Of a stretch of DNA of 64,000 nt, positions 1-8,715 are shown one piece after another; the first letter of the stretch is position 1; each line of letters starts with the position of its first letter. A program made the translations under genes and the position numbers. The notes under the pieces are model-generated. The model saw only the letters and a program-made list of their open reading frames with translations, was not told where the DNA came from and made no database searches. The stretch is from Vogesella aquatica (GTDB lineage Bacteria > Pseudomonadota > Gammaproteobacteria > Burkholderiales > Chromobacteriaceae), in assembly GCF_028548455.1 (NCBI RefSeq), contig NZ_JAQQLF010000017.1, forward strand, positions 33,114-97,113, written 5' to 3'.

Positions 1-933
1 GTCCAGCTTTTCGCGCGAGGTGCCGGCGTGGGTGGCGGCAAAGTCGGCGCGCTCTAGCGAGGTGCTCATGGCGCTGACGACTTTCTCGGTACCACGCTGC
101 ACGTCGCCCATGATGTTCTGTACCTGCTGGGTGGCTTCCTGGGTGCGGTGTGCCAGCTTGCGTACTTCGTCGGCTACCACGGCAAAGCCACGGCCGCTCT
201 CGCCGGCACGCGCGGCCTCGATGGCGGCGTTCAGTGCCAGCAGGTTGGTCTGGTCGGCGATGTCCTTGATGGAGGAGAGAATGCCGCCGATGTTGCCCGA
301 GGCTTGCGCCAGTGCGCGTACATCGCGGGTGGCTTCTTCCAGCAGGCTGGCTACGTCGGTAACACCATTGATCACGATCAGCGTAGCTTCGCGGCTTTCG
401 CCCATATCCTGCTCGGCATGTTGCGCTGCAGCAGTTATTTGCTCCAGGTCCACGCGCAGGCGCTCGGCCTGTTCTATCATGCGGGAAATGGCACCAATCA
501 GCACCTGGCCATGGCTGGACTGCAGCAGGTTTTTCTGCAGGATAGCGCTATAGGTATCGGTGAGCTCTTGCGACATGGGGATCAGCCGTGCGCTGGAGCC
601 CAAGACCTGGGTAAAAATATCGTCCAGTTCTTCCAGTAAGGCGTTGAAGTGGCGGCTGCAGCCTTCCCAGTCCGGGCTGGTGGCCAGGTCCAGTGTCTTG
701 CTGAAGTCGATAGGCTCTTGTTTAAGTGATTGCAGGTGCTGGCGAAAGATACGGGCCGGCTTGATGAAATGCTTGTGGATGCGCCAGGCCAGGGTGGCCA
801 TCACGGCCAGGCCGGTAAGCAAGCTGCCAAGCAAGGTGGAGAAGGTATTTTCCGGCAAGAGCAAGCTTAAGGCAGGAAGCAGTAGCAGCGGAATAAGTGC
901 AGGTGCAATCAGACGAATCAGCGTAGCTTTCAT
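1..933 (-). CDS. Methyl-accepting chemotaxis protein, 3' end cut off by the window
   Basis: Reverse strand reads from ATG at 933 to the left edge without a stop, 311 codons. It carries the highly conserved MCP signalling-tip sequence at about residues 222-262 ([20 protein letters not shown], then [15 protein letters not shown]), which binds CheA/CheW. The N-terminus has two hydrophobic segments (about residues 4-27 and 34-50) separated by only a few residues, so there is no room for a periplasmic ligand domain; sensing is presumably cytoplasmic or membrane-linked. No clear HAMP domain is visible between the membrane hairpin and the signalling helices. A weak GAGAAG precedes the start. Family is certain, ligand unknown. 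Confidence 0.93.
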   Translation of the reverse strand, partial: MKATLIRLIAPALIPLLLLPALSLLLPENTFSTLLGSLLTGLAVMATLAWRIHKHFIKPARIFRQHLQSLKQEPIDFSKTLDLATSPDWEGCSRHFNALLEELDDIFTQVLGSSARLIPMSQELTDTYSAILQKNLLQSSHGQVLIGAISRMIEQAERLRVDLEQITAAAQHAEQDMGESREATLIVINGVTDVASLLEEATRDVRALAQASGNIGGILSSIKDIADQTNLLALNAAIEAARAGESGRGFAVVADEVRKLAHRTQEATQQVQNIMGDVQRGTEKVVSAMSTSLERADFAATHAGTSREKLD

Positions 934-1073
934 GTTCTTCTCGGGATGGCAGATGCCACGGTTGTACTCGCAGTGTAATGCAACACTGTTTGGTGAATGT
1001 GACACATGACGATGGCCAAAGTATACCCCTGTCCATGTAGGGTTTTGAAAGCAATTGAGCAGGAATTTTGAAG

Positions 1074-2066
1074 ATGCAGAAGTTTTTACGCTGGATGCTG
1101 GGTGGCATGAACGATCGCTTTGCCAGCCGCGAGGTACAGGAAGCCGTTGAGCTGCTGATTGCCGAAGTGGAGCCCAAGGTCAAGCTGCTGCCCGGTGGGC
1201 GGCGCCAGCTACGCCGCGGGGTGCGGCATCTGCTGTCGCAGCTGCAGGACGTGGGCCGCTTGCTGCCCGCGCCGCTGGACCTGAGCCCCGCCGGCTATAG
1301 CAGCGACCGGCGCGTGGGTTTGCTGTTTGCTTCGCCACAGAGCCTGTGCGATAGCCTGCGCGCCAGCGATGCCATCAAGGCGCATCTGGCTAGCCCGCAG
1401 TCCCCGCAGCAGCTGCAGCTCATGCTGGTGATGCAGCTGAACGAAGAAACGCGGCTGGGTAGCCAGCTGTTGCCGGATGGCAGTGTGCGTAGCGACGTGC
1501 CACAGCGCGTACTGTGCTTCGAGCGGCATCGCTTCATTGCCGCCAGTGCCAGTCACGAAGATTTGCTGCACGCTGCCCGCCAGCAGGCTTATGGCTTGCT
1601 GTGCCGCAACCTGGCGTATGGTATCAGCCAGGCGGAAAGCGAGCGCCGCTTGCTGGAAGTGGAGCGCCGTGCGCTGCAGCTACAGCTGCAGCACAAAACC
1701 AATGTGCTCAATGCCGAGGCCTTGAACCTGCATGGCAGCATGACGCCAGCGCAAATGGCAGAGCGTCTGGCGCAGGTGGAGCAGGCCTTGGCCGCATCGC
1801 AGTTGGTGGCGTCGCTGCAGGGTAAGCTCAAGCTGATCCGGCAGGTTATCGAGGCGCCGGATGATTTTGTGCGCGCCAGCCTGGAAACGGCCTGGGTAGA
1901 CCGCATGGGTGTGGTGCTGTCACCAGCTGAGGGTGGGCAGCAGCTGGACTACGCCAATATCGAGATGGGCTATTTGCAGCGCCGTCGCCGTGTGGTGTTT
2001 GCGGCCAACCTCAGTCGTGGTGATTTGCGCGAATGGCAGCAGCGCTGGCCCGCGCTGGAAAGCTGA
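1074..2066 (+). CDS. Conserved-looking protein of unknown function (330 aa)
   Basis: I do not recognise this family. The ATG at 1074 sits 9 bases after AGGA (1061-1064) and is preferred over a TTG at 1068. The protein is soluble-looking and rich in Leu, Gln and Arg. Residues about 190-265 are strongly helical and Q/E-rich and may form a coiled coil. There is no signal peptide or membrane segment. It is divergent from the chemotaxis receptor and ends 2 bases before the convergent phosphodiesterase gene. One copy of the GTTGGCCGCA word lies near its 3' end (2000-2009, reverse orientation). Confidence 0.75.
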   Translation: MQKFLRWMLGGMNDRFASREVQEAVELLIAEVEPKVKLLPGGRRQLRRGVRHLLSQLQDVGRLLPAPLDLSPAGYSSDRRVGLLFASPQSLCDSLRASDAIKAHLASPQSPQQLQLMLVMQLNEETRLGSQLLPDGSVRSDVPQRVLCFERHRFIAASASHEDLLHAARQQAYGLLCRNLAYGISQAESERRLLEVERRALQLQLQHKTNVLNAEALNLHGSMTPAQMAERLAQVEQALAASQLVASLQGKLKLIRQVIEAPDDFVRASLETAWVDRMGVVLSPAEGGQQLDYANIEMGYLQRRRRVVFAANLSRGDLREWQQRWPALES

Positions 2067-2068
2067 GT

Positions 2069-3262
2069 TTAGCCACCACACACAATCAGCGGCACCTGCA
2101 TTTCTGCCGCCGATAGCCCGCCATGGTTGCCCAGCAACGGCGGGCGTTTTTCATCGCCTACCATCTGCAGCAGCCCCCAGTTGTCTTTCATCAGCAGGAC
2201 AAAATCCCCGGCGCGCTCGGCCAGCCGCGGGTGGTGTGGCGCCGGGCCAAACCAGCCGTGTGCGATGACGTCTTGTGCCGGCAAGCACCAGGCGATATGC
2301 CCCAGCGTGTGTTCGAACGCAGTGCAGAAGCCATCGGCCAGGCCGGCTTTGACATGGCAGATGGCGGCCCGTGGCTCGCCGCTCAGTGGCTGGCGCAGCA
2401 TGGCGGCCAACGCCGGATAATCGTTCAGAAACAATAGCCGTTCTGGCGGGATGTCCAGCTGGCCGTGGTCTGCCGTAATCACCAGCTTGCAGCGGGCGGG
2501 CAGCGTGGCGGCCAGCTCGGCGCAGTGCTGCTGCAGCCGTGCCAGCAGCGCCTGGGCTTTGGGGTGGGTGGTGCCTTTACCATGCATCAGCGAATCCAGG
2601 TCGGGGATGTAGGCGTAAACGAACTTGCGCTCGGGCGTGGCTGCCAGGTCGGCCAGGCTGGCAAACAGCTCGGCGTAACTGCGCCACGGCAGGTGCTGCG
2701 CCTGCCCAGCGTGATGGCGGCTGTAGTGTGAGTCGGCAATGTACTGCGGTTGCAGCACATAGTGTTGTCTGCCATGGCCTTGCAAGGCTGATGGCTGGCT
2801 GTACAGGCAGGCCGCCAGCGCGGCATCGTCCAGGGCTGGTGCGCTGTCGGCCTGCCAGTGGTAGCGCAGCGGCAGTGGCGTGGCAATGCCCTTGGCCTCC
2901 GGCGCCCAGACATGCCACGCCAGCAGGCTGTGCTGGCTGGGCGGCACGCCGGTCATCAGCGTGGTGATGGCGGCGGTAGTGGTACTGGGGAAAACCGACG
3001 ACAGCGTGGCGCATTGCCGCTGTTGCAGCCAGCCGCCGGGTGCCAGCGCGTTGAGTTGGGCGCAGCCCATGCCGTCGATCAGTAGCAGGATAACGGTGTC
3101 GCAGTCATCCAGATTGTTCAGGGCCGGGTGCTGCAGCGGCGGGCAACTGGCGTTGCCATGCAGGCGTGCGGCCAGGTTGGCCAGGCTGTGCTGGTAACCG
3201 GGTAGCTGGCACTGCGCCAGCAGGCTGTCGGGTAGGGGGCTCACTGTTGTGCTTTCGTGCAT
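2069..3262 (-). CDS. Type I phosphodiesterase / nucleotide pyrophosphatase family protein
   Basis: Alkaline-phosphatase superfamily, autotaxin/NPP branch. The metal-binding pattern is complete: LLLIDGMG (Asp about 63), the nucleophile segment FPSTTTAAITTLMTG (Thr about 94), DLDSLMHG (Asp 221, His 227), ITADHGQLD (Asp 265, His 266) and GNHGGLS (His 380). The enzyme should hydrolyse phosphodiester or pyrophosphate bonds with two bound metals. No signal peptide is visible, so a cytoplasmic location is likely. Length (397 aa) suits the family. The start overlaps the region upstream of the divergent YkgJ-type gene. The substrate cannot be told from the sequence. Confidence 0.85.
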   Translation of the reverse strand: MHESTTVSPLPDSLLAQCQLPGYQHSLANLAARLHGNASCPPLQHPALNNLDDCDTVILLLIDGMGCAQLNALAPGGWLQQRQCATLSSVFPSTTTAAITTLMTGVPPSQHSLLAWHVWAPEAKGIATPLPLRYHWQADSAPALDDAALAACLYSQPSALQGHGRQHYVLQPQYIADSHYSRHHAGQAQHLPWRSYAELFASLADLAATPERKFVYAYIPDLDSLMHGKGTTHPKAQALLARLQQHCAELAATLPARCKLVITADHGQLDIPPERLLFLNDYPALAAMLRQPLSGEPRAAICHVKAGLADGFCTAFEHTLGHIAWCLPAQDVIAHGWFGPAPHHPRLAERAGDFVLLMKDNWGLLQMVGDEKRPPLLGNHGGLSAAEMQVPLIVCGG

Positions 3263-3310
3263 GTGTTTATAGTGTCGGTTTTACCTTGTCTGCCAGGTTT
3301 TGTAAGCATC

Positions 3311-3679
3311 ATGAGTGATTTGCGTGTGAGCTGTACCGAGTGCGGCGCCTGTTGTTCGGCGTTTCGCGTGTCTTTCCACCGCAGTGAGTTGGCCGCAGAA
3401 GGCAGCGCAGGCGTGCCCGTAGGCATGGCTGTGCACGAGGTGGGCAATACCTGGCGCATGGTGGGCACCGACGACAGCGCCGCCGACGGTAAGCCACCGC
3501 GCTGCGTGGCACTGTGCGGTGCGGTAGGCGAGTCGGTCAGTTGCAGTATTTACGCGCAGCGCCCCTCCCCCTGCCGCGAGTTTGGGGCGCTGGCCAGCGT
3601 TGGCATCTACGAAGCAGCCTGCAACCGCGCCCGCGCCCGCCATGGCCTGCCACGGCTGAAGGTGGAGGATAGCTGGTAG
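3311..3679 (+). CDS. YkgJ-family cysteine cluster protein
   Basis: 122-aa protein beginning MSDLRVSCTECGACC. The CxxCxxCC cluster near the N-terminus and later Cys residues (CVALCG, SCSIY, PCREFG, ACNRAR) match the UPF0153/YkgJ zinc- or iron-binding family, whose molecular role is unsettled. An upstream in-frame start at 3257 would add a hydrophobic leader that relatives lack, so the ATG at 3311 is preferred. A GTTGGCCGCA word lies at 3388-3397. A long hairpin follows the stop. Confidence 0.8.
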   Translation: MSDLRVSCTECGACCSAFRVSFHRSELAAEGSAGVPVGMAVHEVGNTWRMVGTDDSAADGKPPRCVALCGAVGESVSCSIYAQRPSPCREFGALASVGIYEAACNRARARHGLPRLKVEDSW

Positions 3680-3694
3680 GCCGTTATGACAGGT

Positions 3695-3729
3695 AGCCGG
3701 GTGTGCGTGCCACCGGCACGCCCGGGCTA
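3695..3729. terminator. Hairpin between convergent genes
   Basis: AGCCGGG...GCGTGCC / GGCACGC...CCGGGCT forms a long GC-rich stem with a 3-base loop between the ends of the YkgJ gene and the DUF1513 gene. There is no T-run on either side, so it may stop transcription weakly or only protect 3' ends. Confidence 0.5.
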
Positions 3730-3763
3730 GGTGGCCTGGTTGTTTGCGTGGCAAAGCACGCGG

Positions 3764-4849
3764 CTAGCTGTACGCCAGGCTCAGGTGGTTATCCCATTTA
3801 ACCGGGAAACGCTGGCTGCGGCGCGGGTCGATCTGCAGGGTCTGGCTGTCTATCCACACGATTTCGCCCAGCTCGTTGCTGGTAATGAAGTGGCGCTGGT
3901 CGCGGCTAAGCGCGATGCCGGCCGGTTTGGTGAGCGCCACCTGCCCCAGGTAGCTGCCCTTGCCGTCCCAAAACACCACCGAATCGCCTTTGGTGGCGGT
4001 GCAGGCGATGCGGTTGGCTCCGGCGGCCACGCTGGCTGCGTAGCCGTTGCTGGCCAAGGCTAGCGTATCGGGTGTGTCCAGCAGGCGCAGGCCCAGCTCG
4101 GCGTTCCATATCGCCACCAGCGGCGCGGCGCCGTCGCCTTCGTACTGCAGCGCCACGGCGAAATCGTGCTGGTTGATGAGGGCCAGGTGGCGCAGCGACA
4201 GGCGCTTGTCGTCCAGTGTGTAGCTGGCGATGCTGCGGCCTTGTGCCGGGTCCACGATGTCGATCTGCGGCTTCATATTGCTGCGGTTCAGCTTGATGCG
4301 GCCGCTTTCCGGCAGCGTCAGAATGCCGCCGTTGGCCACCAGGATGCTGCCATCGTCCAGCGCCATGAGCTCATGCGGGCCGATGCCGCCCGTGGGCATC
4401 TCGCGCAGTGGCTGCAGGGTTTGCGCATCGCGCTCGGTCAGCAGGCCGTTGCCGTTATCGATGTCGTTGTCGGTGGTATACAGCTTGCCGTGTGCCAGAA
4501 TGCCGTGGCCAAAGCCGTGGCGGTTGTCCGGGTAGTCGTACCACGCCAGCTGCTGGCCGCTGCGCCAGTTGAAGCGGGCGATCTGGTAGCCGGGGCGGCG
4601 GGCAAATACCAGGCATTCACCGGGGCGTGCCGGATCCAGCTCCAGGTGGTGGCCGCGCTCGGGCAGCGTCAGCAAGCCGCTGGCACCGGCCAGACCAGCG
4701 CGGTGCTGGTTGCGGCCAACGTCGCAGGCCGAGATGATGGCCGGCTGGTCTGCGTCGCCAGCCCAGCTGCGCAGCGGCAATGCTGCCAGGGTAAGGGCGC
4801 CGGCTTGCAGCAGCTGGCGGCGGCTTAGCTTAGTCGCCATCGGATTCAT
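3764..4849 (-). CDS. DUF1513 family protein, Tat-type signal, iron operon member
   Basis: 361 aa. The N-terminus has a twin-arginine-like signal (SRRQLLQAGALTLAALPLRSWA), so it is probably exported folded. The rest resembles a DUF1513 beta-propeller (conserved stretches DPARPGECLVFARRPG, GHGILAHGKLYTTDND, GGIGPHELMALDDG). DUF1513 genes regularly sit last in imelysin/di-haem oxidoreductase clusters, as here, and the biochemical role is unknown. The start at 4849 overlaps the end of the upstream imelysin gene by 20 bases, implying translational coupling. It contains the uptake-like word at 4711-4720, encoding VGRN. Confidence 0.85.
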   Translation of the reverse strand: MNPMATKLSRRQLLQAGALTLAALPLRSWAGDADQPAIISACDVGRNQHRAGLAGASGLLTLPERGHHLELDPARPGECLVFARRPGYQIARFNWRSGQQLAWYDYPDNRHGFGHGILAHGKLYTTDNDIDNGNGLLTERDAQTLQPLREMPTGGIGPHELMALDDGSILVANGGILTLPESGRIKLNRSNMKPQIDIVDPAQGRSIASYTLDDKRLSLRHLALINQHDFAVALQYEGDGAAPLVAIWNAELGLRLLDTPDTLALASNGYAASVAAGANRIACTATKGDSVVFWDGKGSYLGQVALTKPAGIALSRDQRHFITSNELGEIVWIDSQTLQIDPRRSQRFPVKWDNHLSLAYS

Positions 4850-5840
4850 TAAAGCTCAAGGTGATGTCCAGGGTGTGGGCTACCGGGCCTTCTATCTGGG
4901 CCAGCAGTTTTTCCAGTGCCTGCGCAGCGGGTTTTTCGCGGCCGCTATTGCCGTTTTGTGCCAGGTTTTCCGGCAGCTTTTCCAGCGCGGCTGCTACCGC
5001 CAGTGTGGCGTCTTGCAGGGCACGGGCTTGCGCTGGCTGGCCTTTGGCTTGTAGCAGGCTGCTAATGCCAGGCTGGGTCTGGTTGCCGGCAAGCACGGTT
5101 TGCAGCAGGCTGAACTGGGCTTTTAGCAGTGCGCGGCCTTCACCGCTACGCTGCGCGTTCACCAGCTCGGGCTTTTGCTGCGGCAAGCGCGAGATTTCCT
5201 TGTGCATCTCGTTGACGCCGGCCAGGGTCAGGTTGATGACCTCTTCCAGCGGCTGGCTGGCGCTGGCGTACTGGGCGCCGGGCTGGCCGCTGCGACCCAG
5301 GTTGGCCGCAAAGCTTTCCCAGGCTTGTAGCAGCGCCGGGGTGTGGCCGGCAATCTCCTGGCCGTTTTGTTGCAGCCAGGCGCAACGTGCGGCATCGCCC
5401 AGGTTTTTCTGTTGCGAGAACAGCTGGTATTCGATGGCGGCAAAGCCTTTGGCGGCGGCGCCGGCTTCTTCGTAGCTGTCTTTGCTGCGGCCCAGGTTTT
5501 CGCTAACCGCTTGTTCGATCAGTGCGGCGCGGGCTGGCTTGAAGGCGATGACACGCTGGCTGCGTAGCTCGGCGGTAGGCCCCCAGTTCAGCGGGGCAAC
5601 GGCCATCCAGCTGCGGTAGCTTTGTCGCCATTGTTCGCGCGCGCTGGCCAGGTTGGCCGCACTGTTGTCCTGGCATAGCTTGGCCAGGCTCTGGTTTAAC
5701 GCCTGGCTTTGCTGGTTTAGTGTGCTGTAGCGGGGCAGCAGGGTGTGCTGTGCCAGGCTGTCGATGAATGTTTGCTCGGCACTGGCGGCGTGGGCGAGCG
5801 GCGCGGCCAGTAGCAGGGCGGCCAGCAGGGTGCGGGACAT
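4830..5840 (-). CDS. Imelysin family protein with altered GxHxxE motif
   Basis: 336 aa with an N-terminal signal peptide (cleavage near residue 19). It is all-helical and matches the imelysin (M75, ICMP) family of periplasmic or outer-membrane iron-uptake proteins. The hallmark GxHxxE is GFAAIE here (residues 132-137), so the metal-liganding His is Ala; the companion imelysin upstream keeps GYHAIE. It lies between the di-haem protein and DUF1513, in the same order as many Fur-regulated clusters. It probably handles iron or haem at the cell envelope, but the lost His suggests a changed or non-metal role. Confidence 0.88.
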   Translation of the reverse strand: MSRTLLAALLLAAPLAHAASAEQTFIDSLAQHTLLPRYSTLNQQSQALNQSLAKLCQDNSAANLASAREQWRQSYRSWMAVAPLNWGPTAELRSQRVIAFKPARAALIEQAVSENLGRSKDSYEEAGAAAKGFAAIEYQLFSQQKNLGDAARCAWLQQNGQEIAGHTPALLQAWESFAANLGRSGQPGAQYASASQPLEEVINLTLAGVNEMHKEISRLPQQKPELVNAQRSGEGRALLKAQFSLLQTVLAGNQTQPGISSLLQAKGQPAQARALQDATLAVAAALEKLPENLAQNGNSGREKPAAQALEKLLAQIEGPVAHTLDITLSFNESDGD

Positions 5841-5858
5841 GCGGTTTCCTTTGCGTGT

Positions 5859-5883
5859 GCCAGGCCCGTGTACCGGGCCTGGC
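5859..5883 (-). other. Intercistronic hairpin in the iron operon
   Basis: GCCAGGCCCG and CGGGCCTGGC flank a 5-base loop between the di-haem gene and the second imelysin gene. There is no T-run. It could stabilise the upstream mRNA segment or lower downstream expression. Confidence 0.55.
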
Positions 5884-5902
5884 GGGTGTGTGCTTGGCGG
5901 GC

Positions 5903-7318
5903 TTACAGCGAATTCAGGAAGCGCAGCACGGCATCGCGGTCGGCCTTGCTGAAGCTGGCAAAGCGCTGCTTGGCGGCTTCGGCTTCACCACCGTGCCACA
6001 TGATGGCCTCGGTCAGGTTGCGTGCGCGGCCATCGTGCAGGTACTGGGTGTGGCCGTTTACGTCCATGAACTGGCCAATGCCCCACAGCGGCGGCGTTTT
6101 CCATTCGCGCCCGTCTGCCAGGCCATCCGGGCGGTTATCCGCCAGGCCAGGGCCCATGTCGTGCAGCAGCAGGTCGGTGTACGGGCTGATTTTCTGCCCG
6201 GACATTTCCGGCAGGCCCGCCAGTTTGCCGGTGGTATAGCTTGGCGTGTGGCAGGTGGTGCACTGTGCCTGGCTGAACAGCAGCTTGCCACGGCGTACCT
6301 CCAGGGTGTCGGCATCGCGCTGTGCCGGTACCGCCAGCGTGCGGCTGTAGAAGATGACGGCGTCCATCTTGCTGGCGTTGATTTCCGGCTGGCCACCGTG
6401 CGGGGCTTTCAGACAGTCACGCTGCGATGGCATGCATTCTTCTTTGGGGAATTTGGGCGAGGTAATGCCGATATCGCCATTGAATGCCCCCGCGGCCTGG
6501 TGGGCGATGGTAGCGACGTTGGCTTTCCAGCCAAAGCGGCCCAGCATGGTTTTGCCTGCATACGCGTCGTGCACGTAGTTTGGCTTGCCGCTAATGCCCT
6601 GGCCGGCAGCGGCCTGCGCTTTGGCGTTGGCCAGAATGTCTTTTTCGCTAATGGCTTCCAGCAGACCCAGGCCTATCATTTGCGGGGCGATGCGTGGCGA
6701 AATCTGTACTTGCGGGTGCAGCGGGCCGTAACCCAGCTCGGTGAGCTGGTAGTCGGGCTGGCGCAGGCTATAGCTTTCGCCATCGGCAAAGCGGCCAACT
6801 TGCTCGGTGTAGCGGATGGCAACCTTGCCTTCCGGTTTAACCCCGGGAATGGCGTCGTTATTGAACTGGCCACCGTAGTTGGGCTCGGGCAGGGTGCTGC
6901 CGTTTTTGCCCGGAATGGACAGGCGGAACAGCAAGGCCAGCGGTTGCTCGGCTTGCAGGCCATTTTCGAAATTGGGCGTGGCGCCACGGCCATCCAGCGC
7001 GTGGCAGGCGCCGCAGGAGCGGGCGATGAAATGCGGGCCCAAACCATCGCGCGCGGTGGTGGACGACGGGGCTTCTACCCAGGCTTTCTTGAAGAAGGAG
7101 TTGCCGATGAAAAACTGTGTCTGGCGGTCGCTGGCCATGTTGGCCGCAGGTAGCGAGAAGGCATTGCGGCCAACCTCGTACACGGTGGTGTTGCCGCCCA
7201 GTTTTTCATCGCCATCCTGGTAAGGGGCTACTTCCTGGGCTGCAGTAAAACCCAGTGTGCCCAGGATTGCAGCCGTGCCACCCAGCGTGGCTGCAAGGGA
7301 GAGATATTTCTTTTGCAT
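5903..7318 (-). CDS. Di-haem oxidoreductase (DHOR/DUF1111, thiol-oxidoreductase-like c-type cytochrome)
   Basis: 471 aa with an N-terminal signal or anchor (residues 1-27). There are two CxxCH haem c sites, CGACH at residues 102-106 and CTTCH at 353-357, spaced as in the di-haem oxidoreductase family related to MauG/CcpA peroxidases. It is periplasmic and expected to pass electrons, perhaps reducing ferric iron for the imelysins. It is the second gene of the Fur operon. Two uptake-like words in opposite orientation (7139-7148 and 7165-7174) lie within its 5' region, encoding AANM and VGRN. Confidence 0.9.
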   Translation of the reverse strand: MQKKYLSLAATLGGTAAILGTLGFTAAQEVAPYQDGDEKLGGNTTVYEVGRNAFSLPAANMASDRQTQFFIGNSFFKKAWVEAPSSTTARDGLGPHFIARSCGACHALDGRGATPNFENGLQAEQPLALLFRLSIPGKNGSTLPEPNYGGQFNNDAIPGVKPEGKVAIRYTEQVGRFADGESYSLRQPDYQLTELGYGPLHPQVQISPRIAPQMIGLGLLEAISEKDILANAKAQAAAGQGISGKPNYVHDAYAGKTMLGRFGWKANVATIAHQAAGAFNGDIGITSPKFPKEECMPSQRDCLKAPHGGQPEINASKMDAVIFYSRTLAVPAQRDADTLEVRRGKLLFSQAQCTTCHTPSYTTGKLAGLPEMSGQKISPYTDLLLHDMGPGLADNRPDGLADGREWKTPPLWGIGQFMDVNGHTQYLHDGRARNLTEAIMWHGGEAEAAKQRFASFSKADRDAVLRFLNSL

Positions 7319-7342
7319 GGTGTTTTCCGGTCAATGCAAATA

Positions 7343-7364
7343 CCCGCCTGCGGCTGCAGGCGGG
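7343..7364 (-). other. Intercistronic hairpin in the iron operon
   Basis: CCCGCCTG and CAGGCGGG pair around a 6-base loop between the first imelysin gene and the di-haem gene. There is no T-run, so partial attenuation or mRNA processing is more likely than full termination. Confidence 0.5.
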
Positions 7365-7388
7365 GTGGTGGGTGGTGGTGGGTACGGC

Positions 7389-8525
7389 TTAGCCGTTAAC
7401 GTTCAGCTTCTTGATGCCCAGTGCTTTGGCAGCTTCAACCAGGCTGGTGGCCTGCTTTTTCAGCGCGGCAACCGTGGCTTGCACGCGGCTGCGGCCTTCT
7501 TTTTTCACGATTTCCTGGTCGAAAGGTGCCTGGATGCCTTCAGCGGCTTTCAGGGTGGCTTCCATATCGGCAGTGACACGCTCGGCGGTTTTGGCGTTGC
7601 TGGTGGCAACCAGGTCACGCAGGCTGGCACCTTTTACCACGCTGCCATCAGCACGCTTGTACTCGCCCAGCCATACGTTCTGGATGCCTTTGGCGTTGGT
7701 AATGATGTCGCGGTGGGTGTTGTCGGAGAAGCAGCTGTGTTCGTCTTCCTGGTTGCGGCTATCCAGTGCCACCTCCATGCGCTCGCCAGCCAGCTCGGCG
7801 CGCGACAGTACGCCAATACCCACCATGATCTGGCGGATGGCGTCCGGGTTCTTGGCGAATTTGGCGCGGTAGTTGTTGCTGCCCGGTTTCCACTGGCTGG
7901 TAACACTGGCCAGGTCGTCCACCAGCAGTTCGGCGGCGACTTTCAGGTACTCGCGGCGGCGGTCGGCGTTAGGGGCTTTGCCGTCGACAAAGTCGGTAAA
8001 GCTGCGTTTGCCCGGCCCGGCTACGTCAAAGTCCTGGCCCCACAGCAGGAATTCGATGGCGTGATAGCCGGTGGAGACGTTTTCTTCACCGCCGCGCTCG
8101 TTCAGCGACGACAGTTTTTCTTTGGTGATGGCGACTTTGCGGTTGTTGATGATGCCTGCGTTCGGTTTGCCCTTCACGCCATCAATATAGGCTTCGTCCA
8201 GTGGCCAGGCGTTGATCTGGCCTTCCGGGCCTTTGGCGTCGTCGATCGGGCCGCCGTAGAAGCGGAAAGCTTCGGTCTGGCCGTATGGCTCGCGTGCCGC
8301 CAGCCAGGTCTTGCGTGCTTTGGCCAGAGTGTCTTCGGTCGGCGCGGCCACAAAGGCATCGATCGCTGCTTTCAGTTCACGCGCGCCTTGCAGCGAATCT
8401 TCGTAGCTGGCAAAAACAATCTGGCTATAGGTTTCTACCACGCTGGTACGGGTAACATCCGCGGCGAAAGCCGCAGGGGCGAGCAGGGCAGAACCAAGGG
8501 CGAGAGCAAGCAGTGTCTGGCGCAT
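7389..8525 (-). CDS. Imelysin family iron-regulated protein
   Basis: 378 aa starting MRQTLLALALGSALLAPAAFA, a clean signal peptide; an upstream in-frame ATG would place the start before the promoter and is rejected. GYHAIEFLLWGQD (residues 153-165) holds the intact GxHxxE imelysin motif. Homologues such as Synechococcus IrpA and Pseudomonas ICMP proteins are induced by iron starvation and needed for iron uptake. It is the first gene of a four-gene operon behind a Fur box. Confidence 0.93.
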   Translation of the reverse strand: MRQTLLALALGSALLAPAAFAADVTRTSVVETYSQIVFASYEDSLQGARELKAAIDAFVAAPTEDTLAKARKTWLAAREPYGQTEAFRFYGGPIDDAKGPEGQINAWPLDEAYIDGVKGKPNAGIINNRKVAITKEKLSSLNERGGEENVSTGYHAIEFLLWGQDFDVAGPGKRSFTDFVDGKAPNADRRREYLKVAAELLVDDLASVTSQWKPGSNNYRAKFAKNPDAIRQIMVGIGVLSRAELAGERMEVALDSRNQEDEHSCFSDNTHRDIITNAKGIQNVWLGEYKRADGSVVKGASLRDLVATSNAKTAERVTADMEATLKAAEGIQAPFDQEIVKKEGRSRVQATVAALKKQATSLVEAAKALGIKKLNVNG

Positions 8526-8563
8526 GAACGTGTATCTCTTTATTGGTTGTAAAAAGTAGTACT

Positions 8564-8593
8564 GATGATAAGTATTATCATTTGAGGAGTCAA
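8564..8593 (-). promoter_or_regulatory. Sigma-70 promoter with Fur box for the iron operon
   Basis: Reading the reverse strand, a -35 TTGACT (8588-8593) and a -10 TATCAT (8565-8570) are 17 bases apart. Over the spacer and -10 lies TGATAAT-A-CTTATCA (8566-8580), a 7-1-7 inverted repeat with one mismatch to the Fur core TGATAATnATTATCA. Iron-loaded Fur bound here would block polymerase. This explains co-expression of the imelysin, di-haem, imelysin and DUF1513 genes. Confidence 0.85.
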
Positions 8594-8715
8594 TTGGCTT
8601 GGGTGGCGCTTTATTTTGGCTTGCGCGGGCTTTTTCGTGGTGCGGCGCTGGGTGATGCGCCACCTTCGTGGTATCCTTGCGCCCCTTTTTTTGCACAGTG
8701 ACCCGTCACCGTTAC

